Assembly (NCBI RefSeq): GCF_001458215.1
Contig: NZ_CYTW01000001.1
Coordinates: 1,116,001-1,180,000 of the forward strand
Direction of reading: 5' to 3'
DNA from: Shimia thalassica
GTDB taxonomy: Bacteria; Pseudomonadota; Alphaproteobacteria; Rhodobacterales; Rhodobacteraceae
DNA length: 64,000 nt
In this document: positions 35,330-44,367 of the stretch, piece after piece
Position numbering within the stretch: the stretch's first letter is position 1
Layout of the letters: the number at the start of each line of letters is the position of its first letter
Position numbers and translations under genes: made by a program
The notes under the pieces: model-generated
What the model was told of the DNA's origin: nothing
Databases searched by the model: none
The model's input: only the letters and a program-made list of their open reading frames with translations

Positions 35330-35919
35330 TGTTACTGGCGCGGCGGAAGGTTCGGATCGAGACCGAGCGTCTCACGCTGAGGCCGCCGGTCCACTCCGAT
35401 TTTCGGGAATGGTCTGAGCTGCGCAATGACAGTGCGGATTTCCTCATTCCATGGGAGCCCGCGTGGTCTGCGGACCATCTGACGCGCAAAAGCTTTACCA
35501 ATCGTGTGTATTGGGCGCAGCGCTCGATATCCGGCGGCACAGCGGTGCCGTTGTTTCTGATCCGGCGTCACGACAATGCCCTGCTCGGGGCGATCACGCT
35601 CGACAATATTCGCAGGGGCCCATCGCAATCGGGGACGCTGGGATATTGGATCGGAAAACAGCATACGCGCCACGGCTATATGCGCGAAACCATCGAAGCG
35701 GTTGTGCATCACGCCTTTAACCAGATGGATCTGAGCCGGATTGAGGCGGCATGCCTGCCCGAGAATATCGCGTCGCGGGGCGTCTTGGAAAAATCGGGTT
35801 TCAAGTACGAAGGGGTGGCGCAAAGCTATCTTCAGATCAACGGGCGCTGGCGGACGCATGTGCTCTATTCTGCGTTGCGCCATGACCGTCGCGGGCGCAC
35901 GCTCGCGGGGCAAGTCTGA
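35329..35919 (+). CDS. RimJ/RimL-like GNAT acetyltransferase
   Basis: A 196-residue GNAT protein ('VRIETERLTLRPPVHSDFREW', 'LGYWIGKQHTRHGYMRETIEAVVHHAF', 'RIEAACLPENIASRGVLEKSGF'). Such enzymes acetylate protein or peptide N-termini; substrate unknown. ATG overlaps the M16 stop as TGATG. Confidence 0.9.
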   Translation: MLLARRKVRIETERLTLRPPVHSDFREWSELRNDSADFLIPWEPAWSADHLTRKSFTNRVYWAQRSISGGTAVPLFLIRRHDNALLGAITLDNIRRGPSQSGTLGYWIGKQHTRHGYMRETIEAVVHHAFNQMDLSRIEAACLPENIASRGVLEKSGFKYEGVAQSYLQINGRWRTHVLYSALRHDRRGRTLAGQV

Positions 35920-36003
35920 ACCCGTTCAGCCCTATTTTATGGAAGATTTGGAGGAGACGCCTTTTGGCGGCTATAGTGCGTTCCATAACGATGGGAGACG
36001 CAC

Positions 36004-36816
36004 ATGTTCCGCTGGATTTTGGTTTTGCTCTTTCTGGCCTCGCCGGCCTTGTCCGAAGACAGGCGCCCCAGCCATTGTATTGCCTTGGCGCAGGCACCGG
36101 GTCTGGAATACCTGCACAAAGCGTCTTTTCGTGATCCGGTCGAACGTCACCATGTCAGGATCAGCTATATCGCGCATGCCTCGTTTCTGATCCAGTCAGA
36201 TGACGGGACCTCGGCGATTACCGATTTTACCGGATTTTTCGGGAACGTTGCTTTTCTACCCGACGCGGTAACGATGAATCATGCACATGACACGCATTGG
36301 ACCGCTTTCCCTGATCCGGCGATCCCGCATGTATTGCGTGGATGGGATGAATTGGGCGGTATTGCGGATCACCATCTTGATCTTGGCTCGATGCTGATCC
36401 GGAATGTGCCAACCGACATTCGCCGTTTTGACGGAGTTGAAGAAAACGGAAACTCGATCTTTGTGTTCGAGGTGGGCGGGTTGTGTGTGGCACATTTGGG
36501 GCACCTGCATCATGAACCCAATGCTGCGCAATATGCCGCTTTGGGGCGCATGGATGTGGTTATGGCCGCTGTTGACGGCGGGATGAGCCTTGATACCCCG
36601 ACCATGATGCGTGTTCTGCGCAAGGTGAAAGCCCGTATCGTGATCCCGATGCACTGGTTCGAGGGATGGACGTTGAACGCGTTCCTCACCGGAATGTCCG
36701 ACACCTATGATGTCATCAACACCGGAGAAAGCGCCTTGGAGGTGTCGTTGCGCAGTTTGCCCGCGCGCCCAACGATCCACGTCTTGGCGCCGCGCTATTT
36801 GCGTGAGGATCGCTAG
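36004..36816 (+). CDS. Exported metallo-beta-lactamase-fold hydrolase
   Basis: A 270-residue protein with a signal peptide (about 1-18) and a UlaG/L-ascorbate-lactonase-like MBL fold: 'ISYIAHASFLIQSDDG', the metal motif H-x-H-D-x-H in 'TMNHAHDTHW', 'HLGHLHHEP' and 'IVIPMHWFEGWT'. Substrate unknown. A good ribosome-binding site (GGGAGACGC) precedes the ATG. Confidence 0.85.
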   Translation: MFRWILVLLFLASPALSEDRRPSHCIALAQAPGLEYLHKASFRDPVERHHVRISYIAHASFLIQSDDGTSAITDFTGFFGNVAFLPDAVTMNHAHDTHWTAFPDPAIPHVLRGWDELGGIADHHLDLGSMLIRNVPTDIRRFDGVEENGNSIFVFEVGGLCVAHLGHLHHEPNAAQYAALGRMDVVMAAVDGGMSLDTPTMMRVLRKVKARIVIPMHWFEGWTLNAFLTGMSDTYDVINTGESALEVSLRSLPARPTIHVLAPRYLREDR

Positions 36817-36858
36817 ACCCCACTGGACAGCCTCGTCCCGGATGGTAGGACTGGGATC

Positions 36859-38271
36859 ATGACATTGAATCCTGCTTCCGACGCTTTTATCGCCGCCCTT
36901 CAGGCACAACTGCCCGAGGGCACAGTGCGCCCCGCCGACCCAAGGTTTCTCGAAGAGCCAAGAGGCCGTTTTTTCGGATCGCCGGACCAGCACGTTGCCT
37001 TGCCTCATACCACCGAACAGGTGTCGACGATTGTCAAAGCCTGCAATGCTGCGCGCGTTGGCATTGTGCCTTTTGGCGGTGGCACGGGGCTTGTTGGCGG
37101 GCAGGTGATGCAGGACGGTCCTACGCCGCTTATTCTGTCGCTGGAGCGTATGAACCGCATCCTTGGTGTCTATCCTTTGGAAAACGTGATCGAGGTTCAG
37201 GCCGGCGTTATTCTTTCCGAAGTGCAGGCCGCGTCAGAAGAGGTGGATCGTCTGTTTCCATTGTCGTTGGCATCCGAAGGATCTGCACGTATCGGAGGCA
37301 ATCTTGCGTCAAACGCGGGTGGGGTGAATGTCTTGCGATATGGCAACACACGCGATCTGTGCCTCGGGATCGAAGCCGTTTTGCCAACCGGCGATATTTT
37401 GCAGGGGATGACCCGCCTGCGCAAAGACAACACAGGGTATGACTTGCGCGGGCTTATGGTGGGGTCCGAGGGCACATTGGGGATTATCACCGGTGCCGCA
37501 TTGAAATTGTCGCCGCGTCCGTCCTCGGTCGGAACCGCCTTGATGGTTGTCGAAAACCCGGCCGCTGCCTTGCGTCTTTTGGCTCTTGCGCGTTCCCATG
37601 TGGGGGAGGCGGTCAGCGCCTTTGAACTGCTGCACCGTCAGGGGCTTGAGTTTGTCGCAGAGACCCTGCCAGACATTCGCCAGCCCTTTTCCGCGCCGTC
37701 CGATTGGACCGTCCTGATCGAATTGGGGATGGTCGCGCGCGCCGACGAAACGCTGGAAGAGATTTTTGTGCATGCTCTTGAAGAAGGTCTTGTCACCGAT
37801 GGGGTGGTCGCCCAAAGCGCCCAGCAACGTACCGATTTCTGGTCATTGCGGGAACATATTCCCGTTGCCAACAAACGCATCGGTTCTGTCAGCAGCCATG
37901 ATATTTCACTGCCACTTGAAACGCTGCCAGACTTTATTGCGCGGGCAGGGCAGGTGATTGCGTCACTGGGTGACTTCCGGATCAACTGCTTCGGGCACCT
38001 TGGGGACGGCAACCTGCACTATAACGTCTTTCCGGCCCAAGGGCGGGATCGGTCCGAATATGAAAACATGCGCGATCAGGTGAAATTCGCGGTGCATGAT
38101 CTGGTGGCCGAGTATTCCGGATCGTTCAGCGCCGAGCACGGTGTCGGACGTCTGAAAACCGGTGATCTTATGCGCTATGGCGACCCTGCCAAGGTGGTTG
38201 CGATGAAGGCCATAAAGCAGGCTCTTGATCCTCTTGGTATCATGAACCCAGGGGTGGTTCTTCCGGCCTGA
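36859..38271 (+). CDS. FAD-linked 2-hydroxyacid dehydrogenase (GlcD/D2HGDH-like)
   Basis: A 470-residue VAO-family flavoprotein: FAD-binding PP-loop 'IVPFGGGTGLVGGQV' (about 70), 'GSARIGGNLASNAGGVNVLRYGN', 'DNTGYDLRGLMVGSEGTLGIIT', and the C-terminal metal/substrate motifs 'FGHLGDGNLHYNV' and 'SFSAEHGVGRLK'. It oxidises a D-2-hydroxyacid such as glycolate, D-lactate or D-2-hydroxyglutarate; which one is not decidable here. Confidence 0.9.
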   Translation: MTLNPASDAFIAALQAQLPEGTVRPADPRFLEEPRGRFFGSPDQHVALPHTTEQVSTIVKACNAARVGIVPFGGGTGLVGGQVMQDGPTPLILSLERMNRILGVYPLENVIEVQAGVILSEVQAASEEVDRLFPLSLASEGSARIGGNLASNAGGVNVLRYGNTRDLCLGIEAVLPTGDILQGMTRLRKDNTGYDLRGLMVGSEGTLGIITGAALKLSPRPSSVGTALMVVENPAAALRLLALARSHVGEAVSAFELLHRQGLEFVAETLPDIRQPFSAPSDWTVLIELGMVARADETLEEIFVHALEEGLVTDGVVAQSAQQRTDFWSLREHIPVANKRIGSVSSHDISLPLETLPDFIARAGQVIASLGDFRINCFGHLGDGNLHYNVFPAQGRDRSEYENMRDQVKFAVHDLVAEYSGSFSAEHGVGRLKTGDLMRYGDPAKVVAMKAIKQALDPLGIMNPGVVLPA

Positions 38272-38321
38272 TCAATGGGCGGTATCAGCGGGCAGGTCCC
38301 GTAGGGTAAATCTCAATGAAA

Positions 38322-38352
38322 ACCGCCTCGCACCGAGAAAGTACGAGGCGGT
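38322..38352 (-). terminator. Terminator downstream of apt
   Basis: ACCGCCTCG / CGAGGCGGT, a 9-base stem; on the - strand it is followed by TTTTC, about 100 bases after the apt stop and facing the end of the FAD-oxidase gene. Confidence 0.7.
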
Positions 38353-38450
38353 GATCTTGAAGATCATGCAAGCGGCGTCGGCACCCAACCGACAGCATCT
38401 CAATTGCACGATTAGGTTACCAAAGCCTTTAGAGCTTTAAAAAGTCGGCT

Positions 38451-38990
38451 TTACAGCCCTTCGAATTCGCACAGGAGAGAGACATTCATCCCCATTTTTT
38501 CCAGTTTGGCGCGACCGCCAAGCTCGGGCAGGTCCACAATGAACGAACACGCCACGATTTCGCCACCCAGACGTTCGATCAGCTTGATACCGGCCTCGGC
38601 CGTGCCACCGGTCGCCAGAAGATCATCTACAACCAGAACTTTTTCACCCGGTTGGATGGCGTCGTCGTGGATTTCCACAATCGCTTCGCCGTATTCCAGT
38701 TTGTATTCTTCCGAGATCGTCGTGCCGGGCAGCTTGCCCTTTTTGCGGATGGGAACAAAACCCAACGACAGTTGGTGGGCAATGGCGCCACCGAGGATAA
38801 ATCCGCGAGCTTCAAGGCCGACAACCTTGTCGATCCGCTCACCTGCAAAAGGGTGCAGCATCTGGTCAATCGCCATCCGAAATCCGCGTGGATCAGCAAA
38901 CAAAGTTGTCACATCCCGAAACAGAATGCCTTCGTGCGGGAAGTCGACAATCGTGCGGATATAGTCTTTGACGTCTGTGCTTCTTTTCAT
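38451..38990 (-). CDS. apt: Adenine phosphoribosyltransferase
   Basis: A 179-residue purine-salvage enzyme making AMP from adenine and PRPP. The PRPP loop is '[17 protein letters not shown]' (about 119), with '[32 protein letters not shown]' (about 54-85) before it. Usual length; adenine freed by the nearby MTA phosphorylase could be a substrate. Confidence 0.97.
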   Translation of the reverse strand: MKRSTDVKDYIRTIVDFPHEGILFRDVTTLFADPRGFRMAIDQMLHPFAGERIDKVVGLEARGFILGGAIAHQLSLGFVPIRKKGKLPGTTISEEYKLEYGEAIVEIHDDAIQPGEKVLVVDDLLATGGTAEAGIKLIERLGGEIVACSFIVDLPELGGRAKLEKMGMNVSLLCEFEGL

Positions 38991-39220
38991 GGCGAGGCCC
39001 TCTTGAAATCAACGGGTCTCATTTGGCGGGTATTCGCAAGCAGTGCAAGTGGCGGATTGGCACAGGATTATTGGCTTCGGTGGCGCAAAAACCGATAAAC
39101 CTTGTTCGACATCCAGTTCAGGTGTGGTTTGTGCCAGTCCATGCGGTCCCGGACGAGTATGGTTTTTGCCGTCAACAAATTCATTTTGTCATTCCTTTCC
39201 CAGAATTTCTCGTTTATGTT

Positions 39221-39263
39221 TGTGCATCAAATGTATATTTTATGTATATACGTTTGGTGCACA
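39221..39263. promoter_or_regulatory. Inverted repeat operator candidate before the RHH gene
   Basis: TGTGCATCAAA (39221-39231) and TTTGGTGCACA (39253-39263), a 10-of-11 inverted repeat, enclose an A/T-rich core with ATGTATA twice. It lies 33 bases before the start of a predicted ribbon-helix-helix DNA-binding protein, suggesting autoregulation. Apart from this and a probable apt promoter, the 305-base gap 38991-39295 shows nothing else. Confidence 0.5.
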
Positions 39264-39295
39264 TTGCAACCTCTTATGAATGGTGCCGGGGCAGA

Positions 39296-39469
39296 ATGAC
39301 GAAATCGGACAAAAAGAAGTCCTCAAAGAAAGACAGTCAACTTGTCTTGCGGCTTGATAAAGCGGAGCGTGATGCGTTCGTCGACCTGTGCAAGGATCTT
39401 GATACAAGTGCAGCGCGCGAAATTCGCCGCTTTATCCGGAACTTTATGAAAGAAAACAGCGCCGAATGA
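39296..39469 (+). CDS. Small ribbon-helix-helix-like DNA-binding protein
   Basis: A 57-residue protein: a lysine/serine-rich N-terminus ('KSDKKKSSKKD'), a beta strand 'QLVLRLDKAE', then two helices ('RDAFVDLCKDLD', 'SAAREIRRFIRNFMKE'), matching the RHH/MetJ-Arc fold. No toxin or partner gene adjoins it. A hairpin (39456-39479) overlaps its stop codon. Start chosen at the ATG where the similarity begins; the ribosome-binding site (GGGG) is weak. Confidence 0.65.
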   Translation: MTKSDKKKSSKKDSQLVLRLDKAERDAFVDLCKDLDTSAAREIRRFIRNFMKENSAE

Positions 39470-39479
39470 CCGGCGCTGT
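39456..39479 (+). terminator. Hairpin overlapping the end of the RHH gene
   Basis: ACAGCGCCG / CGGCGCTGT, a 9-base perfect stem with a 6-base loop containing the stop codon; the T-run is poor. It sits between two convergent genes. Confidence 0.5.
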
Positions 39480-39510
39480 GTCTTGAGAATTTACCGTCGT
39501 CTTCTTTTGC

Positions 39511-40140
39511 CTAGCCAGCACGACGTAGAGTTGCCGTTAGAACACCCATCCCGATCAGAGTAATCCCCCCCAATTGCGTCAGGCCCTTAATGACCTGGGG
39601 CCTCGAAATCTGTGCGCGCAGCTTGTCTGCAGCCAGAGCAAAAATCATCGCATTTGTTGCCGCCAGACCCACAAAGGTCGCGATCAAAATGGCAAATTGG
39701 GGAAGCATCGCATGAGATGGATCGATGAACTGGGGCACAAAGGCAATGAAAAATCCGATGCTTTTGGGGTTCAGCGCGGTCACGGCTGCGGCATGGCCAA
39801 ACACGCCGCGTGAGGGAAGATCACGCGTCTCGACCAACTCGGGCGTGTCGGTGCGTCCGGCACTGCGGAACATCCGAATGCCCAACCAGACCAGATAGAG
39901 CGCGCCAATCCACTTAAGCGCGGTAAACGCAGTCGCCGATGCCAGTACCACGGCACCCAACCCCATCAGTGAGGCGGACATGGCAATGAAATCCCCGACC
40001 GCCACGCCTGCGGCGGTGGCCACGGCCACCTTGCGCCCCTGTGACAGGGCATATGACAACACCAGCAAAATGGTCGGGCCCGGCAACATCAACAAAGCGG
40101 TGGAGGCTGCGACAAAGGCCAGCCAAATATCGAGGCTCAT
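39511..40140 (-). CDS. LysE/RhtB-family amino-acid exporter
   Basis: A 209-residue membrane protein with about six helices and the family signatures 'LLMLPGPTILLVLSYALSQGRK' (about 15-36) and 'AVTALNPKSIGFFIAFVPQFID'. Probably exports amino acids or a related metabolite. Its ATG overlaps the MTA phosphorylase stop (ATGA), so the two are co-translated. Confidence 0.92.
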   Translation of the reverse strand: MSLDIWLAFVAASTALLMLPGPTILLVLSYALSQGRKVAVATAAGVAVGDFIAMSASLMGLGAVVLASATAFTALKWIGALYLVWLGIRMFRSAGRTDTPELVETRDLPSRGVFGHAAAVTALNPKSIGFFIAFVPQFIDPSHAMLPQFAILIATFVGLAATNAMIFALAADKLRAQISRPQVIKGLTQLGGITLIGMGVLTATLRRAG

Positions 40141-41012
40141 GTCAAAACCCGTCCGGCGACGACGGACAGTTTCTCGACCATCGCAGGGTCACGTTTTTCG
40201 GGCGCAGTAAGGATGGCAAACTCTAGTGCATGATCACACCCATGCGGACAGTCCTTGTGCTCGTTCCCCAAAAGCGCAGGCAGCCGTCGGACAAGATTGC
40301 GGCCTTTGTCGGCGTTGCCCATCAAAACGCGAATAATCTCAGAAACGTCGACCTCGCCGTGATCGGGGTGCCAGCTGTCATAGTCGGTAATCATCGCGAC
40401 CGAGGCATAGCACAGCTCGGCCTCACGGGCGAGTTTCGCCTCGGGCATGTTTGTCATACCGATGACGTCACAGCCCCAGCTTTCACGGTACATTTTGGAC
40501 TCGGCCAGTGTCGAAAACTGTGGCCCTTCCATTGCAAGGTACGTGCCGCCACGATGCACATTGATGCCTGCGGCCTTGGCGGCTGTTTCACACGCTTCGG
40601 ACAGGTGACCGCATGTCGGATGCGCAACGCTGACGTGCGCGACAAGACCGGGACCAAAGAACGATTTCTCGCGTGCAAAGGTACGGTCGATGAACTGGTC
40701 CACAATCACAAAGTCTCCGGGAGCCATCTCTTCGCGAAAAGACCCCGTGGCCGAAACCGAAATCACATCCGTAACGCCGATCTGTTTGAGCGCGGCGATA
40801 TTGGCCTGATAGGGGACGGTGCTGGGTGTGTGCACATGTCCACGACCATGACGCGGCAGAAAGGCCATTTTCACACCGTCGAGCGTTCCGGTGAGAATTT
40901 GGTCAGACGGCGCGCCCCAAGGGGTCTCGACGTCTATCCATTCGGCATTTTCCAAGCCGTCGATATCGTAAATGCCCGAGCCGCCGATCACGGCGATCAT
41001 GGTTTCAGTCAT
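40137..41012 (-). CDS. mtnP: S-methyl-5'-thioadenosine phosphorylase
   Basis: A 291-residue purine-nucleoside-phosphorylase-family enzyme: 'AVIGGSGIYDIDGLEN', phosphate site 'PRHGRGHVHTPSTVPYQANI' and 'GGTYLAMEGPQFSTLAES' with 'DVIGMTNMPEAKLAREAELCYA'. It splits MTA to adenine and methylthioribose-1-phosphate in methionine salvage. I start at 41012 (AGGAG seven bases upstream). Confidence 0.95.
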   Translation of the reverse strand: MTETMIAVIGGSGIYDIDGLENAEWIDVETPWGAPSDQILTGTLDGVKMAFLPRHGRGHVHTPSTVPYQANIAALKQIGVTDVISVSATGSFREEMAPGDFVIVDQFIDRTFAREKSFFGPGLVAHVSVAHPTCGHLSEACETAAKAAGINVHRGGTYLAMEGPQFSTLAESKMYRESWGCDVIGMTNMPEAKLAREAELCYASVAMITDYDSWHPDHGEVDVSEIIRVLMGNADKGRNLVRRLPALLGNEHKDCPHGCDHALEFAILTAPEKRDPAMVEKLSVVAGRVLT

Positions 41013-41287
41013 GGGAGAGCTCCTGAAATGTGTTGTTCCTGCATTTTTGGCGTGTCGGTTGGTGCATTGCAATCGGTGTACCTGAAAACATGCAAAGAAT
41101 TCTGAAGATCGGGTGGCTTGGTCTGCATCCTATTAAGGGTCGCATACCTGCGGCACATCTTTGAAACGCGTATTTATGCAGCATTCGGAGTGTTCAAGAC
41201 ACGCGCGATCCGCGCAGGCTTGCGATAAAGGCACAAACCGGATAGGGCCAGAGCAAGCAAAATCTCCTCCAAACTCGGGTTCTATCC

Positions 41288-42931
41288 ATGAAACGCGCAG
41301 CATTGGCCTTGCTGGCCAAAAACATGTCCCCGCCCAACCTGTCCTTGATGCAGGATGAGGGCTTCTCGGTGGGACGTCTCAAAACCGAAATCCTTTCTGG
41401 ATTGACCGTCGCTTTGGCCTTGGTGCCAGAAGCGGTCGCCTTTGCCTTTGTGGCTGGGGTGCATCCTTTGGTTGGTCTTTATGCCGCCTTTATGGTGGGC
41501 CTGATTACTGCGCTGATCGGGGGCCGTCCCGGCATGATCTCCGGGGCAACCGGCGCTCTGGCGGTGGTGATGGTGGCGCTTGTTGCAGAACACGGCGTTG
41601 AATACCTCTTTGCAACAGTGATCCTGATGGGGGTTCTTCAAATCATCGCAGGGGTCATGCATTGGGGGAAATTCATCCGTCTGGTGCCGCACCCCGTTAT
41701 GCTCGGGTTTGTGAACGGTCTGGCGATCGTGATCTTTCTTGCCCAACTGACCCAGTTCAAGGATCCCACCGATCCCGAAGCGTGGCTGTCTGGCACACAG
41801 CTTTATGCCATGTTGGGCCTTGTGGGGCTAACGATGCTGACCATCTGGGGCCTGCCCAAGCTGACCAAAGCCATTCCTGCGCCCTTGGCCGGGATCGGGA
41901 TCACGGCCTTTGTGGTCATCGCCTTTGGCATCAACGTGCCGACAGTGGGCGATATGGCCTCGATCAAAGGCGGGCTGCCCTCGTTCCACGTCCCGTTCGG
42001 TGAAGGAGAGGGGCTGTACCCACCGGCATTGCTGGCGCCTTTCAACCTCGAGACCTTCTATATCATTCTCCCGTATGCCGTCATTCTGGCTGCGATTGGT
42101 TTGATTGAATCGCTGCTGACGCTGAACCTTGTTGGTGAAATGACGGGCAAACGTGGCGGCGCATCTCAGGAGTGTATCGCGCAGGGCACCGCCAATGTTG
42201 TGACCGGTTTCTTCGGTGGCATGGGCGGTTGCGCGATGATTGGTCAGTCCATGATCAACGTCAAATCCGGTGGCCGTACACGTATCGCAGGTATCGCTGC
42301 GGCGGTGTTTTTGTTGCTCTTTATCGTCGCTGCGTCCCCCTTGATCGAGCGTATCCCGCTGGCCGCGCTTGTAGGGGTGATGTTCATGGTGGTGATCGGC
42401 ACATTTGCATGGAATTCTTTTAAAATCATGCGCCGTGTGCCGCGTCTGGACGCCTTTGTGATTGTGCTGGTCACCGTGGTCACCGTCATGGAAGACCTTG
42501 CCGTAGCTGTTGTTGTTGGTGTGATCGTTTCGGCGCTGGCCTATGCATGGCAGAACGCCCGCCGTATTCACGCCGTGACACGCGAATCCGAAAGCGATCC
42601 GGGTGCCAAGGTTTACGAAATCGAAGGCCCGTTGTTCTTTGGTTCCGCAGAAGGCTTTACCGAGTTGTTCGACATCGCGCATGATCCCGATCACGTCATC
42701 GTGGATTTCCAGCGCAGCCGTGTTGCCGATCAATCAGCGTTGCAAGCCATCGAGGCGGTTGCCTCGAAATATGAAGCAGCCGGTAAAACCCTGATCCTGC
42801 GCCACCTGAGCCGTGATTGCCACGGTTTGCTGAGCCGTGCGGGACACCTTATCGTCGATAGTGATGATGATCCCGACTATGAAATTGCCGTGGATTATTC
42901 TGTTCGAACCGGCATTCTGGGCGGACACTAA
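41288..42931 (+). CDS. SulP-family anion transporter with STAS domain
   Basis: A 547-residue protein with about 12 helices ('GLTVALALVPEAVAFAFVAGVHPLVGLYAA', 'GGRPGMISGATGALAVVM', 'GFVNGLAIVIFLAQL') and a C-terminal STAS domain (about 435-520). SulP proteins carry sulfate, bicarbonate or other anions; the substrate is not decidable, though a sulfate-producing cell would make either sensible. No clear ribosome-binding site precedes the ATG. The upstream 275-base gap (41013-41287) shows no gene or clear signal. Confidence 0.9.
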   Translation: MKRAALALLAKNMSPPNLSLMQDEGFSVGRLKTEILSGLTVALALVPEAVAFAFVAGVHPLVGLYAAFMVGLITALIGGRPGMISGATGALAVVMVALVAEHGVEYLFATVILMGVLQIIAGVMHWGKFIRLVPHPVMLGFVNGLAIVIFLAQLTQFKDPTDPEAWLSGTQLYAMLGLVGLTMLTIWGLPKLTKAIPAPLAGIGITAFVVIAFGINVPTVGDMASIKGGLPSFHVPFGEGEGLYPPALLAPFNLETFYIILPYAVILAAIGLIESLLTLNLVGEMTGKRGGASQECIAQGTANVVTGFFGGMGGCAMIGQSMINVKSGGRTRIAGIAAAVFLLLFIVAASPLIERIPLAALVGVMFMVVIGTFAWNSFKIMRRVPRLDAFVIVLVTVVTVMEDLAVAVVVGVIVSALAYAWQNARRIHAVTRESESDPGAKVYEIEGPLFFGSAEGFTELFDIAHDPDHVIVDFQRSRVADQSALQAIEAVASKYEAAGKTLILRHLSRDCHGLLSRAGHLIVDSDDDPDYEIAVDYSVRTGILGGH

Positions 42932-42935
42932 ACAC

Positions 42936-42968
42936 AAAAGGGCCTTCCCAAACGGGAAGGCCCTTTTT
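42936..42968. terminator. Bidirectional terminator between sulP and ecsC-like genes
   Basis: AAAAGGGCCTTCCC / GGGAAGGCCCTTTT, 14-base stem with AAAC loop, then T; between convergent genes. Confidence 0.9.
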
Positions 42969-42988
42969 GTATCGCCGGTCAAATACCT

Positions 42989-43765
42989 TCAGCGGCTTTT
43001 GATGTATTCCACGCGGTTTTTCAGATCAGCAACCAGAGTGTTATGGTCGGTGCCGCTGTCGATCGCCAGCTTTCGCAATCCGAAGTGCACATGCGAGATT
43101 TCACGGTAATAGGTGATATAGGCATAATTCACCGCCGCTCCGGCGACGGCGCCAAACACGGGAACAGCCTGAACCGCCAGTTTCTTGCCGAGAATGACAG
43201 ACAGCTTGGGCACAACTTTACCCACGAGGGCCTGCATCGAACCACTGGTCAGGGCCATGCGGGCGCCTACAAAGGCCATGTCTGCCCCGTCATCCCGAGC
43301 GAGTGGACCGGCGGCGCCAAAAACCTGAACACAATCAAATTGCACGTTTTCCGAAGCCGGATCAAAGCCAAGCCGCGCGGCCTCGCTCTGGATCTCGCGC
43401 AGCAGGATCATAGTTGTGACGGGCAGTTCGGCCAGCGCCGTCGGCGTACCTCCGAAACCACCGGCGGCGCCCAAGGCGCCCGCGACAGCCGTATTCAGCC
43501 AGCCAACCCGATCACCGACAACCGAACGCGAACTCTGCGCGACTTTCATCGCCTGTCTCAGAGATTGGTCGGTGGCCCCTTCGATGTGCATCCGAACCTG
43601 TTCGGGCAACTTTTCAAAAAGACCTTCGGCGTGGCTTCCAAGAAGCCCAAGCAGTTCAATTCCGGCGCCGCCCGCAGCTTCATAGCGCAGGGCCAAGCGC
43701 ATCAATTCTGCATCCACGTCGCGGGGCAAGTGGTCTTGCGACCAGATCAGTTCAGCATGTGACAT
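42989..43765 (-). CDS. EcsC-family protein
   Basis: A 258-residue protein matching the EcsC domain: 'RHIEGATDQSLRQAMKVAQ'-type N-terminal half, 'AAGGFGGTPTALAELPVTTMILLREIQSEAARLG' (about 98-131), and 'PVFGAVAGAAVNYAYITYYREISHVHFGLRKL' near the end. EcsC relatives are associated with membrane or ABC-transporter functions; the role is unclear. Confidence 0.88.
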   Translation of the reverse strand: MSHAELIWSQDHLPRDVDAELMRLALRYEAAGGAGIELLGLLGSHAEGLFEKLPEQVRMHIEGATDQSLRQAMKVAQSSRSVVGDRVGWLNTAVAGALGAAGGFGGTPTALAELPVTTMILLREIQSEAARLGFDPASENVQFDCVQVFGAAGPLARDDGADMAFVGARMALTSGSMQALVGKVVPKLSVILGKKLAVQAVPVFGAVAGAAVNYAYITYYREISHVHFGLRKLAIDSGTDHNTLVADLKNRVEYIKSR

Positions 43766-43796
43766 GCCTAAGACATTGGGGTTCTTGGCGCTTGGA

Positions 43797-44288
43797 TCAA
43801 GTCCCTGCTACAGAAACGACGTCACCTGTGACTCCGCTCCATGCATCTTTGGTCAGGTTATAGCCCAACACACGATCAGGGTTCGTGGGCGGGGGCATGC
43901 GCACGCCGTCTAGCTTGGAAAACCCGAAACGCGAATAGTAGGGCGCGTCCCCCACCAACAAAACACGTTCCCAGCCCAAGGGCGCAGCAACGGCAAGGCT
44001 TTCGCGGATCAAATATCCGCCCAGCCCTTCGCCCTGACGGGTCGGGTGCACCGCAACAGGTCCCAACAATAGAACATCATGGCCACCAACACGCACGGGC
44101 CAATACCGTATAGCACCAGCCAGAATATTGTCGCCGTCACGCGCTACAAGTGACAGGCCAGCCACCGACGGCACGCCATCGCGCAGCCGGTATGAGGACA
44201 ACGCTTCGCGGCCCGGTGCAAAACACAGGTCGTAAAGTGCCTCGACTTCCCACCAGTCGTCGTCTGTTTCTGCTGAAAGTTGGAGCAC
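43797..44288 (-). CDS. GNAT N-acetyltransferase (YhbS-like)
   Basis: A 163-residue acetyltransferase: 'DVLLLGPVAVHPTRQGEGLGGYLIRESLAVAAPLGWERVLLVGDAPYYSRFGF' (about 73-125, with acetyl-CoA site Q/RxxGxG/A) is typical of the YhbS group. Substrate unknown. It diverges from the flavin-reductase gene. Confidence 0.88.
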   Translation of the reverse strand: MLQLSAETDDDWWEVEALYDLCFAPGREALSSYRLRDGVPSVAGLSLVARDGDNILAGAIRYWPVRVGGHDVLLLGPVAVHPTRQGEGLGGYLIRESLAVAAPLGWERVLLVGDAPYYSRFGFSKLDGVRMPPPTNPDRVLGYNLTKDAWSGVTGDVVSVAGT

Positions 44289-44367
44289 CTGCGCGCCTCA
44301 TTCATCTTTTTCGTGGAAACCGCCCTAACACGGCGTTACCTCTGGGGCAAACCTATAGGAGAACAGG

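Noticed and set aside
39296-39469. Antitoxin of a toxin-antitoxin pair
   Set aside because: The small RHH protein has the right fold but there is no adjacent toxin-sized gene on the same strand; apt and a LysE exporter flank it.
41161-41358. A 65-codon + strand frame before the SulP gene
   Set aside because: Overlaps the SulP N-terminus in another frame and lacks a ribosome-binding site.
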